Counted from the stretch's first letter, positions 32,802 through 45,095 are shown. The stretch: DNA of 64,000 nt from Hygrocybe punicea (GCA_963556145.1 OY744473.1:2728001-2792000); one strand, 5' to 3'. Numbers and translations are program-made. The notes: generated by a model from the sequence alone, not told the origin.

Positions 32802-34605
32802 TATCATCACCCCACACATCGGACAGGCCCAGCTTTCGGCCAGTCACACAATGTCACAGTGGCCAGTGTTGCCGAAGTTCGGTTCGGTCCGGTTTTTTGA
32901 GTTTTTTGGAAAACCTGAACCGAAACCGCCGGTTCGGTTCAGCCATTTGCTGAACCTGAACTGAAACCGTGCAGAACAGTTTCATGGCGTTCAGTTCGCG
33001 TTTAAACGCGTTCAAACCGCTGAACCATGGCAGGGAGGGGGCCTAGACCATTCATGTGGTCCACGGCAGCCCACTCTCCACGGTGGGGTTGCGTAAATAC
33101 CTCGCGAATGACATCTGCTGCTCTTCACGAGGTAGGTGTGGCACCTGTTGCACCAGGTGCTGCGAGCCCCTAGGACCCCGAGGACCCTTAGATAGTCTTT
33201 CCCTTTCCTGTTAGTAGCTTAGTCATCATCCAGGGTTTTCTCAGCTTCTCCCTCCCAGCCACAGCTCCTCCTGAGCCTTTCCCCTTGAGGTCCGGAGAGT
33301 CGTTACCATACCCGCGGAACCCATACCCGCTGTGATCCATCCTAACAATCTTGCGAAGAACGGGGCCATGTCAATTGATGCACTCTGTCTGTTTTCGCAA
33401 GGTTGGGTTGGGGCCAGGGACATTCCATGGGCGTCTGTGCATGCTACCTACCTCGCGAAGAACGGGGACATGTCAATTGACGCGCTCCGTCTGTTTTCGC
33501 GAGGTTGGATGGGGCTGGGGACTTCCTGTGGGCGTCCGCACGTCAATTGACGTGGCTAGGGCATGTTTGTGAGGTGGGTGTTCGTCGTCGCCTCATCCAT
33601 TCCCCTCATTAGCCAATGTCATTGGGACTGGATTTGGGGGACATACCTGGGCCGGTAGGTGGGCGCACCACCCTCCCAGCCTTCAACTCCCTGTCATTGT
33701 CATTGTCGTCGTCGTCGTCGTCGTGTTGGTGTTGGTGTTGTAAGTGGTGGTGGAGGCGACAATGGTCACGATCATCTGCGTTTGACGCGGCAGGTGGCTG
33801 CTGCCGCCAGTGTTGCTCTGCTGCTGCTTCTGCTGCGGTTGCGGTTGCCACTGCTGCTGCTGCTGTTGTGGTTGCAGTTGTGGTTGCTGCTGCTGCTGTT
33901 GCGGTTGTTGTTGCTGGGGATCATTTGGCTGTCATCGTCGTCATCGCTGTCGTCATCGTCGGGGTGGTGGCATTGGTGGTGTTGCCACTGCCGTTGCTGC
34001 TGCTGCTGCCACTGCTGCCATTGATTCACTCCGACTCACGTTGGAACGCGAGGGAGGTTGTTGGGTGGAGTTGACTGCGGGCGCCTTCTTTATGCAGTCA
34101 AGGTGGGCCATGGGGGGCTGTTCTATGTAAGAAAATGTCAGTAAAATATAGTACGAAGCCATTACTTACTGTGGTTGTTGAGTAACGTTAGTGTTGAGTC
34201 GAAATTGGGGTGCCGCGCAAGTATGTTTAAGGTCACATGACCTAAGTTCACACGACTGCATAGAAAAAAATGTGAAAAATTAAGTATCTAAATGAGTATC
34301 TACGTAGGTAACTATACATTACGGTTCGCAGTTTGAACCGCATGTTAGTGCCAGAACCACAAACCAGGTTCGGATCGGTTCCAAACCGAACTTCAGCATC
34401 ACTAACAGTGGCATATTTGAACCCTGCCTGACGAATTTCCTTTTTTTCTCCTCACCACAAACTGCATTTTACACCTAGAAAACACTTCTAAAATAACAAT
34501 ATGATGTATTATATGTCTTGTATCAAGTTTACTGTGGATTGAGTTAAAATCGAGCGAGAAATTCGAAGTGGCCGAAAGCTGGGCCTGTCCGATGTGTGAT
34601 GATAA
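32802..34605. repeat. Inverted repeat pair enclosing the hAT-type MITE
   Basis: Left arm 32802-32842 and right arm 34569-34605 are inverted copies (ACACATCGGACAGGCCCAGC core, then TTTCGGCCA). They differ only by a small CCC indel and one or two bases. The MITE at 32864-34404 lies in what was the loop. This is probably an older foldback element hit by the MITE. Confidence 0.65.
32864..34404. mobile_element. 1541-bp hAT-type MITE with 8-bp TSD ACAGTGGC
   Basis: Left end CAGTGTTGCCGAAGTTCGG; right end, read inward, TAGTGATGCTGAAGTTCGG. A perfect 8-bp ACAGTGGC flanks both sides (32856-32863 and 34405-34412). 8-bp duplications and C/TAGTG tips are hAT hallmarks. The interior is GC-rich, unlike its surroundings: a duplicated block at 33345-33535 with ACATGTCAATTGACGCGCTC-type sequence, and CTG/GTT/GTC trinucleotide runs at 33690-34030. 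No transposase; the frames across the trinucleotide runs are low-complexity artefacts. Confidence 0.9.
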
Positions 34606-35040
34606 TATTGCTGCAAATCTGTCAAAATGCTAATAAAAGATATTATATTATAAATGCTGGCCCACACACTACCTGTGACATGTTATGCTGCTGAGATTGG
34701 GCCATGAATGTGCCATTGCCTGTCATTAATATGTATCTTGCTGCAAATCTGTCAAAATGCTACAGCAAGATATTATATTACAACTGCTGGTCTAATTGCA
34801 TATTTCTAATGGAATTGGATAATGCCTGATCGGCACTGTCAGTGTTGTTTTACCGATGACAAACTCCACTAACTGCTACCAGCTTCCAAATGATTTCGTG
34901 ATGCATGAATGAGAAGATTGCAAGTATCAGCGGTGTTCTCAATTCAGTTGAAAACTTTCACAAGAGAGTTGAGATTGTGTTCTCATTTTCTCATGCATTT
35001 CCATTCTCATTTTTATATCAGTTTCTTACTTGACTAGCAC
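34606..35040. repeat. Two-copy about 131-bp duplication and non-coding gap
   Basis: CTGCAAATCTGTCAAAATGC occurs at about 34611 and 34742, followed each time by an AGATATTATATTA block and GCTGG. The rest holds no gene. Confidence 0.5.
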
Positions 35041-36510
35041 CCAGGCATCAAGAAATTGCAGCTGTTGTGTTGGAGGCAGCACAAAAGACACGAGAGATGT
35101 TTCAATTGGAATTAGAGGATGGCATTCTGGATGATGGGAGTGACAAGGACATGCCTGCATTAGTAGACATAGACTAGTTCAGCATTTGTAAAAGTCCATA
35201 TACTGACAGGTGTATGTAAAATTTGAGTTTCGTGACCTGGATCTGCACAGGTTCAGATCTTACATTTTTGGAAACAAAATAGACCTGTACCCACAGGTTT
35301 CCCACAGCTCAACCTGTGGGTGATCCACAAGTAACCTGGACCTGTGTTCAGCCTTAATCGGCCAATCTTCGTGCTGGCACTCGTGCTCAATCCATTTGAG
35401 GGCATTGCATGATTTGGGGACAAAGCCACCATCAGTCCATTCACCCTGCACACTATTCTATTAGAGGTAAGGTTATTCTCATTTGTTTCTATATATATCA
35501 CTGGTTACTTCATACATACACAGACTTACTGCCATGTCATTCTCAACCATCCAAAGTTCCCTATTCTGAGAAGGAAGAGCAACAATATAAATCTACATGT
35601 GAGAGGAAGGAGAAGGATGTCTCAGAGGCCTTCCTGAGCTACTTTAGCTCAAAAGGAGTATTTAGCGACTGGGAGAAAAACAAGGACATCTTCCAATGAG
35701 TCTATGTCAGTCATTCATCTCATATCACTGATCTACAACTCACCAAATCCAGGGAGCTAATCCCTTTGCCATGTGGAGAACATTTCTCCAAATGCTGTCT
35801 GTCTCTGAGCTTGCTGACTTTGCAATGCTCCTGCTTGGTATATCAGTAAACCAGGCTGGGTTAGAGCATAGTTTTTCTGACCTTAAGATCAAGAAAACTT
35901 GCTTGCAGAATCATATAAAACTGCCAATGCTTGAGAAGATGTCCAAGGTTCATGCCACAGTACAAAAAACTCACCGTGTTGTTCTCACATGCATGTGCAG
36001 GTTGGTGCCAACTTTCATGCATCACAGAAGGATGCCGGATTTGTAGATGACTGGATGAAGCAGCAAAACCACAATAAGGCAAAGGTTGCTGAGCTTCTTG
36101 CAGTACCCTGATATGCAGATGTCTTGGATGATGATGGTGACATTAGTGACAACAATGGAGTGGCACCCGAGAAGCCACACTCAGGGGTAAAATCACATAC
36201 ATGTTGGCGAAAGGAGATTGAAAAATGGGTTGATCAGGAACAAGATCGAGATGAGGATGATGAAAATGACTTAGCAGACAGGTTGTACTGTGGCCAGCAC
36301 TCTAAATGGTTGCCATGGTCACTGGAACTGCTGTTTGGGGGGTGAAAGAAAATGGACATCGAAAAGCAAGTGAGGCAGATCCGCAGGCAGCAGGCATACA
36401 CAGAGGAGGCAAGACTAATAGAGTTGCTTGCAGATGAGGAAGCGGATGGGGAGAAGATACCAGATGATGGAGAATTGGAGGAATCAGGCGACAACTTCGA
36501 TGGGTGATAC
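35041..36510 (+). pseudogene. hAT transposase relic (C-terminal half)
   Basis: Family blocks in order: HQEIAAVVLEAAQKTREMF (35050), RPIFVLALVLNPFEGIA followed by an in-frame TGA and then FGDKATISPFTLHTILLE (35360-35465). An intron GTAAGG...CACAG (35467-35524) leads to VPYSEKEEQQYKSTCERK (35560). Then comes the hAT dimerisation region: NPFAMWRTFLQMLSVSELA and LGISVNQAGLEHSFSDLKIKK (35760-35910). Acidic tails run to 36507. The DDE part upstream is missing, a stop is present and one splice donor is lost (GAGTCT at about 35697). A dead hAT copy; it may be unrelated to the MITE to its left. Confidence 0.7.
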
Positions 36511-37740
36511 CATATTTGGATGGAGTCTTAATAACCCCTCAGAATCAAGTCTTATTAAGGGTAGTAATTAAGAGTTAACCCTTAATCAAAAAATCCAGGG
36601 TTAATAATCCAACACTGCAAAATGGGGCCCAGAGTGTGTTGTTTTACCACCAAAGACTTATTTGTGACATATTAGTGGCTTAGTTTGTCTTCAGAATTAA
36701 AAGATTTTATGGAGAATTGACTGAGAAAATCTCATGTCTAGATTTTCTGATTTTGGAGTGTGACATTATGCAACTCAAGGCACATGATACAAGTTGTGTT
36801 TGACCAAAAAAATGCAAGCTGGCAGTGCCAGAGGATGTAGACAGTAGCTCCAGTGATGTTTTAGGCTTAAAAAGTGAATGATAGGATGAAATGTGACTTG
36901 GATCACCAATAATTCGATAACACAAGTGACATGTCACATGTGTCTCATGGGGTTGATGTGACAAATGACACTCAATCATGTTGTATAGATAGACTCACAT
37001 AGAATTGCTTAGAAGCTCTCAATATTTTGGGATAAGTAACTTTACAACATATCTGAGTACTTGATTTAGAAGTAGATGAGCATTTGAGGGAGAGAGAGCC
37101 AAATTTCAAAGTGGTGTCTCAAGGAGTGAGTCAATGTGAACACATCAGCAAATTCCAGGGTCCTTTTTCCACACCTTGAGACCCTTTTGCAAGAGGTGCA
37201 AGCTCTCAAAGGCTCTCAAGATGTTCACCTTTTCTAAGCTATGTCCCTTTGCTTAGAAAAGATGATTCTCTTGAAAAAGAGGATTTCTCTTGCAAAAAGG
37301 TTCAAAAGGACTACTCTTTTCCACAAGATTTTTCACTTTTTTAAAGCTAGGTTCCCTTGCAAAAGGTCAAACTGCTCATGAAAAGCTCAGAAAAAGGCAC
37401 AAAAATAGTTTTATAAATTGCTTGGGGTGTTCAAATCTTCATTGATTGTATAACCATATAAGGACAATATTATTATATAATAATTAATTAATTAATTAAA
37501 ATTACAATACATATATTTACATAATAAACTATTATAGTTGTTCTGTAAGCATATAAGTCAATATAGGAATTGAAGCGATACTCAGATAGAAGCTACCAAA
37601 TGACTGTACATGACTTATGTACAGGACTTATATATGTTTGGAGGTCGCACATGGACCATTTGCCGATGTTTGGCAAAATGCAGTGCCAAACATTGTCTGA
37701 TTTGCCACTTTCGGTAAGTTTTGACTTAGTATTTGTGTCA
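36511..37740. other. Gap: no gene recognised
   Basis: AT-rich sequence with an ATTA tandem run at about 37480-37500. The 36707-36979 minus frame has no recognised motif. Confidence 0.35.
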
Positions 37741-38560
37741 CTGACCTTTGACCACAGACATGACAACATCAATGACCACAACCATGACAATGACCAGCAC
37801 AACAACAAGGAGGGGTGTGAGGACACTAGGCTGCCAAGGTAAGTACCCAACACCTCCAACCCCCACTAACCAGGTCGATGACGGCAGCAGCAGTGAGGTG
37901 ACCATGACCACCAACCAGCACTGTCTGGCAGTAACAGGACGATGACCACAACCACCACCACCGCCAACTGGCAGCAGCAAGCAGGACGGCAGTGATGGTT
38001 ACCACCACCGCCAGCTGGTAGCAGCAAGCAGGACAACGATGATGACTACCACCACTGCCAACTGGCAGCAGCAAGCAAGACAATGGTGACAACAAGCACC
38101 ACCACTGCCAACTAACAGCAGCAAGCAGAACAACAACAACAGCCACCACTGCCAACTGGCAGCAGCAAGCAAGACAATGACGATGACATTGGCTTTCACT
38201 ACTGCCAACTGGCAGCAACAACAGGATGATGATGAGGGCTATTGGCACTGCCAACAGCAAGCTGGACAATGACAATGACCACCATTTGTGCTGCCTACAG
38301 CGAGCAGGATGACAATGACCACCATTGGTGCTACCAACAGCAAGCAGGACGATGGCGACGATGATGGCTGCCATCACCACCAACTGGCAGCAGCAGCAGG
38401 ACAACAACAACAGCCATTGGCACTGCCAACAGCAAGCAGGATGACAATGACGACAAGGTCATCATCATCAGCTGTCACCACCACTGACTGGCAGCAGCAG
38501 CAGCAGGATGACAACAACAACAACAACAACAACCCACTGGCAGCAGCAATGAGATGACAA
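37740..38560. repeat. Minisatellite based on CACTGCCAACTGGCAGCAGC
   Basis: Irregular tandem units of about 45-60 bp built from ACCACCACTGCCAACTGGC, AGCAGCAAGCAGGACAA and GATGATGAC blocks. About a dozen are recognisable, passing into CAACAACAA runs at 38515-38535. Frames on both strands are repeat artefacts. Confidence 0.8.
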
Positions 38561-39443
38561 CAATCACAACGAAGATGAACAATTACTGTACATTATTTAT
38601 TTCAGAATTCATTTATTTTAAAAAAGGTCTAACAAACTGAGAAAATATTTTGAAAGGTATGGGAAGATGTTTTGAGGAAGAACAAAAGTACAATTATCAA
38701 TATCCTAAGGCCCTGTTCGGCTGGGATTATAATCTGATATTATTCAAATTATTCACGAGATTACTTACACTATCCAAACTTGTGCAAAGTCACACTTCCT
38801 CTTTTGGATCTTGCTGATCAGCTGACCGTAAAGCTGAAATCGACATGACTATTCTGGTAGCTTAGTAATCATTCTGTCAATACTTTAAACTCCACATACC
38901 ACAGGCTTTTGGATGAAAAAAAGAGTTATCTATATTAGTTTGCACTAACCAAGGCTACACCAAGTTTTGTAGTAGATTTGTATGGAAGATTAATAACTAC
39001 TGGATGAGCAGTCATGCTGACTAAGCTAGTACTAAGAATAGACTGTCTCTAACCCAATTAGGCCAAATAATCCAAAAGTAGCAACAAGGAAATCAATGAA
39101 GAATTCCTCACTCAACCTCACTACTTGAACTATGCTAGATGAGCTTCATTAGTCCTGTGATGTATGCTATTATTTTATAATGCATTTTTGTACATTGTAG
39201 CATGAGTTCCTTACTGTGAAAACAATGCCACATCACCAGCCTTGATGACAACCAACCAACATGTGATTTGATGACTTAAGACCTTACCTTGATTTGGTCC
39301 AATGGTCACACTAGTCACATCAAATCGGCCAATTGCCACAGCAAACAATCAGCGAATAATCTGAAAGCTGCCACTTCCACTTCCACTCCAGTCCCAGTCC
39401 CAGTCCATGTATTGTTTAATTATGTATTTGGATAAAATAATAA
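38561..39443. other. Gap: no gene; Harbinger-like tip at 38703
   Basis: CTAAGGCCCTGTTCGGCTGG at 38704 resembles a PIF/Harbinger end beside a TAA, but no inverted partner was found. The rest shows nothing recognisable. Confidence 0.3.
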
Positions 39444-39854
39444 TTATTGTGTATTGCACATGACCTTGTATAATGCCACAGTCACAACTTCATCCAAGGC
39501 CCTACAATCGGATGGCCATATCTCAGCAAGTTTTGCACATATCAACTAGTGGTTTGAAATCCCCATTCCCATACCCATAACCAAGGTGTTGACCACTTAT
39601 TTTTGTTCTAATATAGCCATTTCCAAATTCGAAAATTTGGCAATGGGTATGGAAGTCAGTTGGACCTTGCAGGCCACAGAGGGCATCAGCCATTGTCAAA
39701 CTATGTATGTACACTCCAGTGCTTATTTGCTAGGTGCTAAAGACATTTTTGACAGCTCACATGAGAACATGCATGGAAGTACGTTTGCACAGATCGGCAC
39801 ACGGCTTTCCCATCTGCAGTACATTTACTAGCATTTACTGTAGCTGTCCCCCTC
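39444..39854 (+). repeat. Left long terminal inverted repeat
   Basis: Matches 48985-49400 inverted. Homology fades inside after CATTTACTGTAGCTGTCCCC, where the right copy has a 6-bp insertion (GTTTCA). From 39855 to 40007 nothing is recognised. Confidence 0.85.
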
Positions 39855-40007
39855 TCACTAATACCTTTATTGTAGTGGGGTGTACTGTTACTGGCATAGA
39901 ACTATTTAATTCAGAATACTTCATATGTTCTTCCCACTAACAAAAAAATCTATGTTTCAAAGCATATCTCCTCAACAAAGGGTTTCCAAGTCACAATATC
40001 CATGTTT

Positions 40008-41898
40008 CTACGCATACAAGTCCTCTTCAACTGTCATTGTGAATGTTCCAGCCTTCACCAACTCCAAGTCCTCTTCCGCATAACGTATTAACAAATCTGC
40101 TGTACCTTTACCAATTCCAAGCCAATCAGACAACTTTTCCACAGAAACACGTTCTCCAGTAAGCTGGTGGAGACGGCGATAACCTTCTTTATTGAATTTA
40201 TCAGCATGTGCACTGAAATCTTCTCCACAGCGATCAGGATGTTGGTCGCAATAGTTCAACCAAGGAATTATCATGGGATAGTTGACTTTGATAGGCGCGA
40301 CTGCTGCAGTTTGTGCTGGATTGAGAGTGGATGGTGGGCCTTGACTGTAGCCGGGCCATGTTGGAGGATATGGTGGGGGGTAATAGCCGTATGGAAAACC
40401 TGGGTTGGGCAGCGGTGCCTGTGCCTGTGTCTATGCTATTGGATGGCTGGGATTCCTGGAATGTGGTGCATTGCTGTAGAAGTTGAGTTCCGCAGGTTTC
40501 ACGTCAATAGTATTGTTCCCAGGATCTCTGACCTTCAGTGAAAGGTCAGCGTCATTTGACTGGAATAAAACAACCAAACACACGATCTTGGTGGCCCATA
40601 AATTGAGGTTACTTCCGGTAATGGGGTAGCAGGAGTTCTGGGAATCTTTCCAACATAGGACAGGCTTGTCAGGAAGGCTATGAATGTCACACGAATGCGC
40701 TTCAATAAGTGCCCTTCTAGCTGCAACTTTTTGCTCATGGAACAAATCCCCATTGGACTTTACAATTTCCTTGTCACCGACAGTCGACGTCTTTGAAGCC
40801 CCAGGATTTTTCTGTTGATACTAATTTAGTTATGGCCGCGAGCAAAAGTGCTACAGACCTTTATATTATTTTGCACAGGATCGTCACCTTTGTTGAAGAT
40901 TTGCACTGCCACAGCTTTCATTTTTCTTGCAGAACGCTGACTGTTGGTGAGCGTTGCTGGGACTACCAGAGGACGAAGACGTAGCAGCATAGTGGTAGAT
41001 TGTTGCTGTGAGGTGAGATCACATGGCAGTGAGTCTTTATTCTCAGAGCTGAATCGATACTGTGCCCATAGTGATGTCGGATATATGTTGAGTGCCTCTG
41101 CTAGTTTTTGCTGGAAATCGCCCCAAGACAGCATTGATGACAGAATTTCCACAGTGCGTGACCCTTTCGATCTATCATTTATTTCAATGGTGAAGTTGAA
41201 TGGTTCTATTAAATGTGATAATGTAAGATCATTCCCATTCTGTTGCGGAGAAGCAACTCACCGTCGTCATCATCATCACTTTCACTCAATTCCACTGTAA
41301 TCTTCCCTTTTGCTACCTTATTGCTAGTTGTGGTCTTCAGCTTTGGCTTGAACTTGATGACATCGTTATCATCGGTCACGCGCCACCTCTTGAGCTCTTC
41401 CTCCTCATCAACTCTTTCCTGGGAGTTTTCCTCTTCCTCATACTCATTGACATCAAATTCCTCACCAGATTCCTCACCAGATTCCTTGGAAACATCATCC
41501 ATGGCTAACCTTTGAAGCAAGGCAGCGACTCCACTTGACGCCTTACGCCCAGGACGCTGGACTTGGTTGACTGAGGTTTTTTCCTGGCTTTGCAGCTTTG
41601 ATGCTTCTGCATTGGAATGTGCCTGTGTGGAAAGGGTATCTCCAGATTTTGAAGCGATGGAGGAACGTGATTGGGTTGTGTGTGTAGTGGTAACAAATCT
41701 CACTCTTTTCCCCAGCTCTGCAATGGCCTTGACCCCATTCATATTGTCGTTCGTTGTCTTTACCACAGGCTCCGTCTCCGTCTCTTCATCGGACACCATT
41801 GTGGGTCCATCTGGCACAGAAGTGGCAGGCCCTTGGGTGGTGCGCCGTCGTTTTGCTTTGGTTTCCTCCTTACGTTGTTTCACAGCTTTCCGTCCCAT
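40008..41898 (-). CDS. Unknown acidic, probably nuclear protein of the TET/JBP transposon
   Basis: Exon 1 starts at ATG 41898: a basic N-terminus (GRKAVKQRKEETKAKRRR, nuclear-signal like), an acidic middle (KESGEESGEEFDVNEYEEEE), then a donor GTGAGT at about 41264. Later exons: EILSSMLSWGDFQQKLAEAL with WAQYRFSSENKDSLPC (41150-40885); KSNGDLFHEQKVAARRALIE (40760-40590); a Pro-rich exon; and the C-terminal APIKVNYPMIIPWLNYCDQH with LSDWLGIGKGTADLLIRYAE (40330-40008). About 550 residues. I do not know the family; the C-terminal block, LxxWLgIgkGtadlLirYAEeD, looks like a small helical interaction or DNA-binding fold. Its place in the element suggests cargo or an accessory role in transposition. 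Confidence 0.55.
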
Positions 41899-42059
41899 AT
41901 CAGCAAAGAGAAAGAGATGCGAGAGAGCTTAGAGAGAGATGCGAGCGAGCCTACGTGAGACACGAGAGAAAAACTTGTGTACTAACACATATTTAGTTTC
42001 TCGCCTATTTTTATTTGTACCATTTGACAAAACAAAACGTCACTGAAATACTGCACATT

Positions 42060-43851
42060 TTAATAATATGAATCATGGGGTTCAGATGGAGGGAACTGCA
42101 GCATCAGCCTGGCATCCTGAAGCTCTGAACATTCACCTATTCCCCTGCAGTTATGGAGAGTCGCATGTGAGAAGTCCAGTACACGGACGGCACCTGTGGG
42201 AGATAAGACCACATTGTCAGGTCATAAGTCGTGGTGGCAAACTCCTGCCTGATGAAGTAACAGGAGAGTAGCCCAAAGATCTGACCTAAAAAGAGTAAAG
42301 TAGATGTGATAGTCTAGTATAGGTGGGGACATACCACTGACGCAACGTAAGGTCAGAGAAGGACCTAAATTTCTCTCCTGCATATTGCATGACCAGCACA
42401 AGAAGATGCCCACTGACATAGAGACCATGCACAGATGGTATTGCGGAGCCCTGAAGCGCTGTGAGATTTGCATATATTCTCGCTTCGTGATATAGCAGTT
42501 CCTGAGTCGGCCCATCCACCACAACCTTTCCGACAATGTCTTCCTGTTGCATATCAGTGTAATGCCCTCTGAATACATTCCCAACTGATCCCCTCTCCAG
42601 ATATGTTGTAAGAATAAGTTTTCGGCATTGCTGACGTTGCCAAGGAAGTGACTTCAGAACTCGCGTCACCTTGTGCAGCCACTGCTTGAAGGTGGAGGGA
42701 GGAGGCCCACGCATGTGCAAAGAAGACATGATGTTGCAAAGACTCAGCACGTACGTCTCCTGTTGACATCGATCGAGATCGAATGTTAGCCCTAAATTTT
42801 CAGCCTAAAATGACCTTTGATTGAGTAGAAGTGATTGATGGAAAGAAAAGCACCTGTAAAGTTACACCAGGAAATATTGTTGCCAGCTTAGCAGCACTTG
42901 CATGGACGTTTGCGTGAGCTGTTTTCGTTGCATGTCGTGTACGGCCTAATGATGTTACCAATGAGATTGTAGGAACTTGGACATGCTGCGGCACGTCCAA
43001 GACCTTGGCACCCACACCCAACAGACAGTAAATGATTAGGGGCATAAATGGCGTTGTCGCATCCAGGATATGCAGAATATCTGAGCACAGAAGGCCGTGC
43101 AGGGGCCCTCCAGGGATTGGGCAAAGAGTGAAGAGCATGTACCGATCACCTCCAAAGAGCAGAGCATATGGTATCTTTTTCAGATCTGACAACATAGATA
43201 TCCCAATCTGGGGGTACAAATGGTGAGGTGAGCGATTCCTGTAGGTTCAGATCAGCACACCTTAAATATTATGGAGCGATGCCCTGTCTCACTAGGGCTC
43301 AGCTCCAGAACTGTACTGTTACGACCAAGCTGTAATATATTCGTCGCATGATGTGAAAATGCTGTCCAGCTCTTGAACTTGACATGAAGCTGTGCGTCCG
43401 CGTCTCGGTGTGGGCGATAGGTTCCATCGGGAATCTGGTTGAACAGTGTGTTACGTGTGGTAGTCACAGGCTGCAACGGATTACTGTCCACCTCCTCCAC
43501 TGCACAGCTGATGGGGTTGAAAGCGCAATGGAAAAGGAGGTTGGATGATGTTTCATGGTCTAGGACATAACCCCTCAGGGACCTCTCCAGTCCTGCAATG
43601 GCTTAAATGAGCACTGCAGAGGGGGCTAGCTGTCTGCCAGGTGCAGTTTGCAGGTAGGCTTGAAGCGACACCAGCATGCGATGGGGTAAAGATGGATCAC
43701 ATATGATGAAAGCAGGACAGCCTTCCTGATTGGGGGGTGGTATGCCGACCTGGTACGGGGCCGTGGAGGTTGAAGTCGGTACCTTGGTGAATTCATGCTC
43801 TGAGGGCAGAGGAAAGATCATACTGGGGATGAAAGTCGCCAGGGTTGACAT
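42060..43851 (-). pseudogene. Protein kinase-like gene with a stop in the catalytic loop
   Basis: N-terminal part (ATG 43851, MSTLATFIPSMIFPLP) of unknown type, then GTYRPHRDADAQLHVKFKSW (43430) and the GGDRYMLFTLCPIPGG region (43150). The kinase fold follows: a Gly-rich-loop-like RGSVGNVFRGHY, VGKVVVDG with the candidate ATP-binding Lys, HEARIYANLTALQG with the helix-C Glu, and VLVMQYAGE. The catalytic loop reads HHDL, TGA (42222-42224), PDNVV; the metal-binding motif is DFS rather than DFG (VRVLDFSHATL). The frame ends at 42060. Resembles the fungal protein-kinase-like families often found beside transposons. The in-loop stop makes a functional kinase unlikely unless it is read through. The intron at about 42190-42180 and others are approximate. 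Confidence 0.6.
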
Positions 43852-44066
43852 GGTGCCTTTGCCTTTTCCATGGAGATAGGTGAGTTCAAGTTTACAGTAC
43901 ATAGAAGGTTTAGCATTCACTCTTACCTACTGGCTCTTTCACCTTTGTCGGTCTTGCAGCCAAGATCCTTTTATGTGGGATGACAGCGTATGATAAGTAT
44001 TTTGAGCATTCTGTTGAACACTTTCAGTCTCGTGGGCCCAGTGGAGTGGCTGATGCATCAGGGGGT

Positions 44067-44118
44067 GTCCCAAAAAGGTGCACGTTTTATGGCAATAAAA
44101 CGTGCACCTTTTTGGGAC
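44067..44118. repeat. Perfect 24-bp palindrome, 4-nt loop
   Basis: Left arm 44067-44090 (GTCCCAAAAAGGTGCACG then TTTTAT), loop GGCA, right arm 44095-44118, no mismatch. Lies between the kinase-like gene and the tandem duplication, inside the long-TIR transposon. Confidence 0.9.
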
Positions 44119-44259
44119 TGCTTCCGGTACTGATGGACTTTTTGCTGAAGGAGCTCTTGGACATGCTCCAGTTCCTCCATCAATCTGCCGACAGTCTGCC
44201 ACCAGGTATATTTGCCATATACCAAAAGCTCAACGCCTTCGGTAACCATGTGCATTCTG

Positions 44260-44980
44260 CAAGTCCGGTCTCTCGGAATGACACAGACCCAACACATTCT
44301 GCCACTCTGGTGAGTCCACTGGACCATGACTGCCTTCCACGGCTGAACTTTCACATGTCCAGCTCCGGTCCTTCTCATGGGATGCTGACCACACACATTC
44401 TGCCAGTGTAGTGAGTCCATGTCCATGTGGACGCAGCCTTTGCAACCATTCCCTTCACACATCAGGCTCAAGTCCTTCTCACAGAATGCAGACGGTGACC
44501 GCACACATTCTGCCAGTCCAGGGAGTCCATTTTGTGGTAGCTTTCCTTCACCCACCCAGGTCGTCTCCTCAGCGTTTGGAGTTTTTCCTTCGATGCCTGA
44601 ACCTTCACACATCGCGCTGGACTCCCTGCAGAATGCCAGTGCCAATACGGTGAGCAACATTCCCCATTTCCCTTGTTTTCTAAGTTCTTCCTTCATTGTC
44701 CAACCTTCCATACATCCAGATCCAGATCCACACCAACCATGCGCATTCTGCCAGTCCAGGGAGTCCATTTTGTGGTAGCCTTCCTTCACCCACCCAGGGT
44801 GTCTCCTCACCGTTTGGAGTTTTTCCTTCGACGCCTGAACCTTCACACATCGCGCTGGACTCCCTGCAGAATGCCAGTGCCAATATGGTGAGCAACATTC
44901 CCCGTTTCCCTTTTTTTCTAAGTTCTTCCTCCATACATCCAGATCCACACCGACCACGCGCATTCTTACACTGCCCAAAA
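44260..44980. repeat. Tandem duplication, about 237-bp unit
   Basis: The block CATTCTGCCAGTCCAGGGAG ... ATGCCAGTGCCAATAYGGTG occurs at 44505-44650 and again at 44742-44885, about 97% alike over the part compared. Shorter CACACATTCTGCCA units lie upstream from 44260. The long minus-strand frame 44058-44984 is made of these repeats and is probably not a gene. Confidence 0.75.
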
Positions 44981-45095
44981 CCAATTGGATTGAAGGGAGC
45001 GATGCCGTTCAAACCGTATTGGGGAGCAGGAAGGTTGTGGTGCTGGGGCGGGCGCGTATGCAGTTCACAGGGTTGGGGAATGCAATCGTGGTGGT

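Noticed and set aside
33616..34074. Overlapping long frames on both strands in the hAT-type MITE
   Set aside because: They come from CTG/GTT/GTC trinucleotide runs, giving Val/Ala/Cys or Gln/Asn/Ser low-complexity peptides in every frame.
37826..38410. 194-aa minus-strand frame
   Set aside because: Translation of the CACTGCCAACTGGCAGC minisatellite; Leu/Ala/Val repeats only.
38703..38740. Harbinger end TAAGGCCCTGTTCGGCTGGG
   Set aside because: No inverted partner or gene was found within several kb, so it was not called as an element.
44058..44984. 308-aa minus-strand open frame
   Set aside because: It is built from the 237-bp tandem duplication and the 44067 palindrome; the protein repeats itself and has no domain or splice logic.
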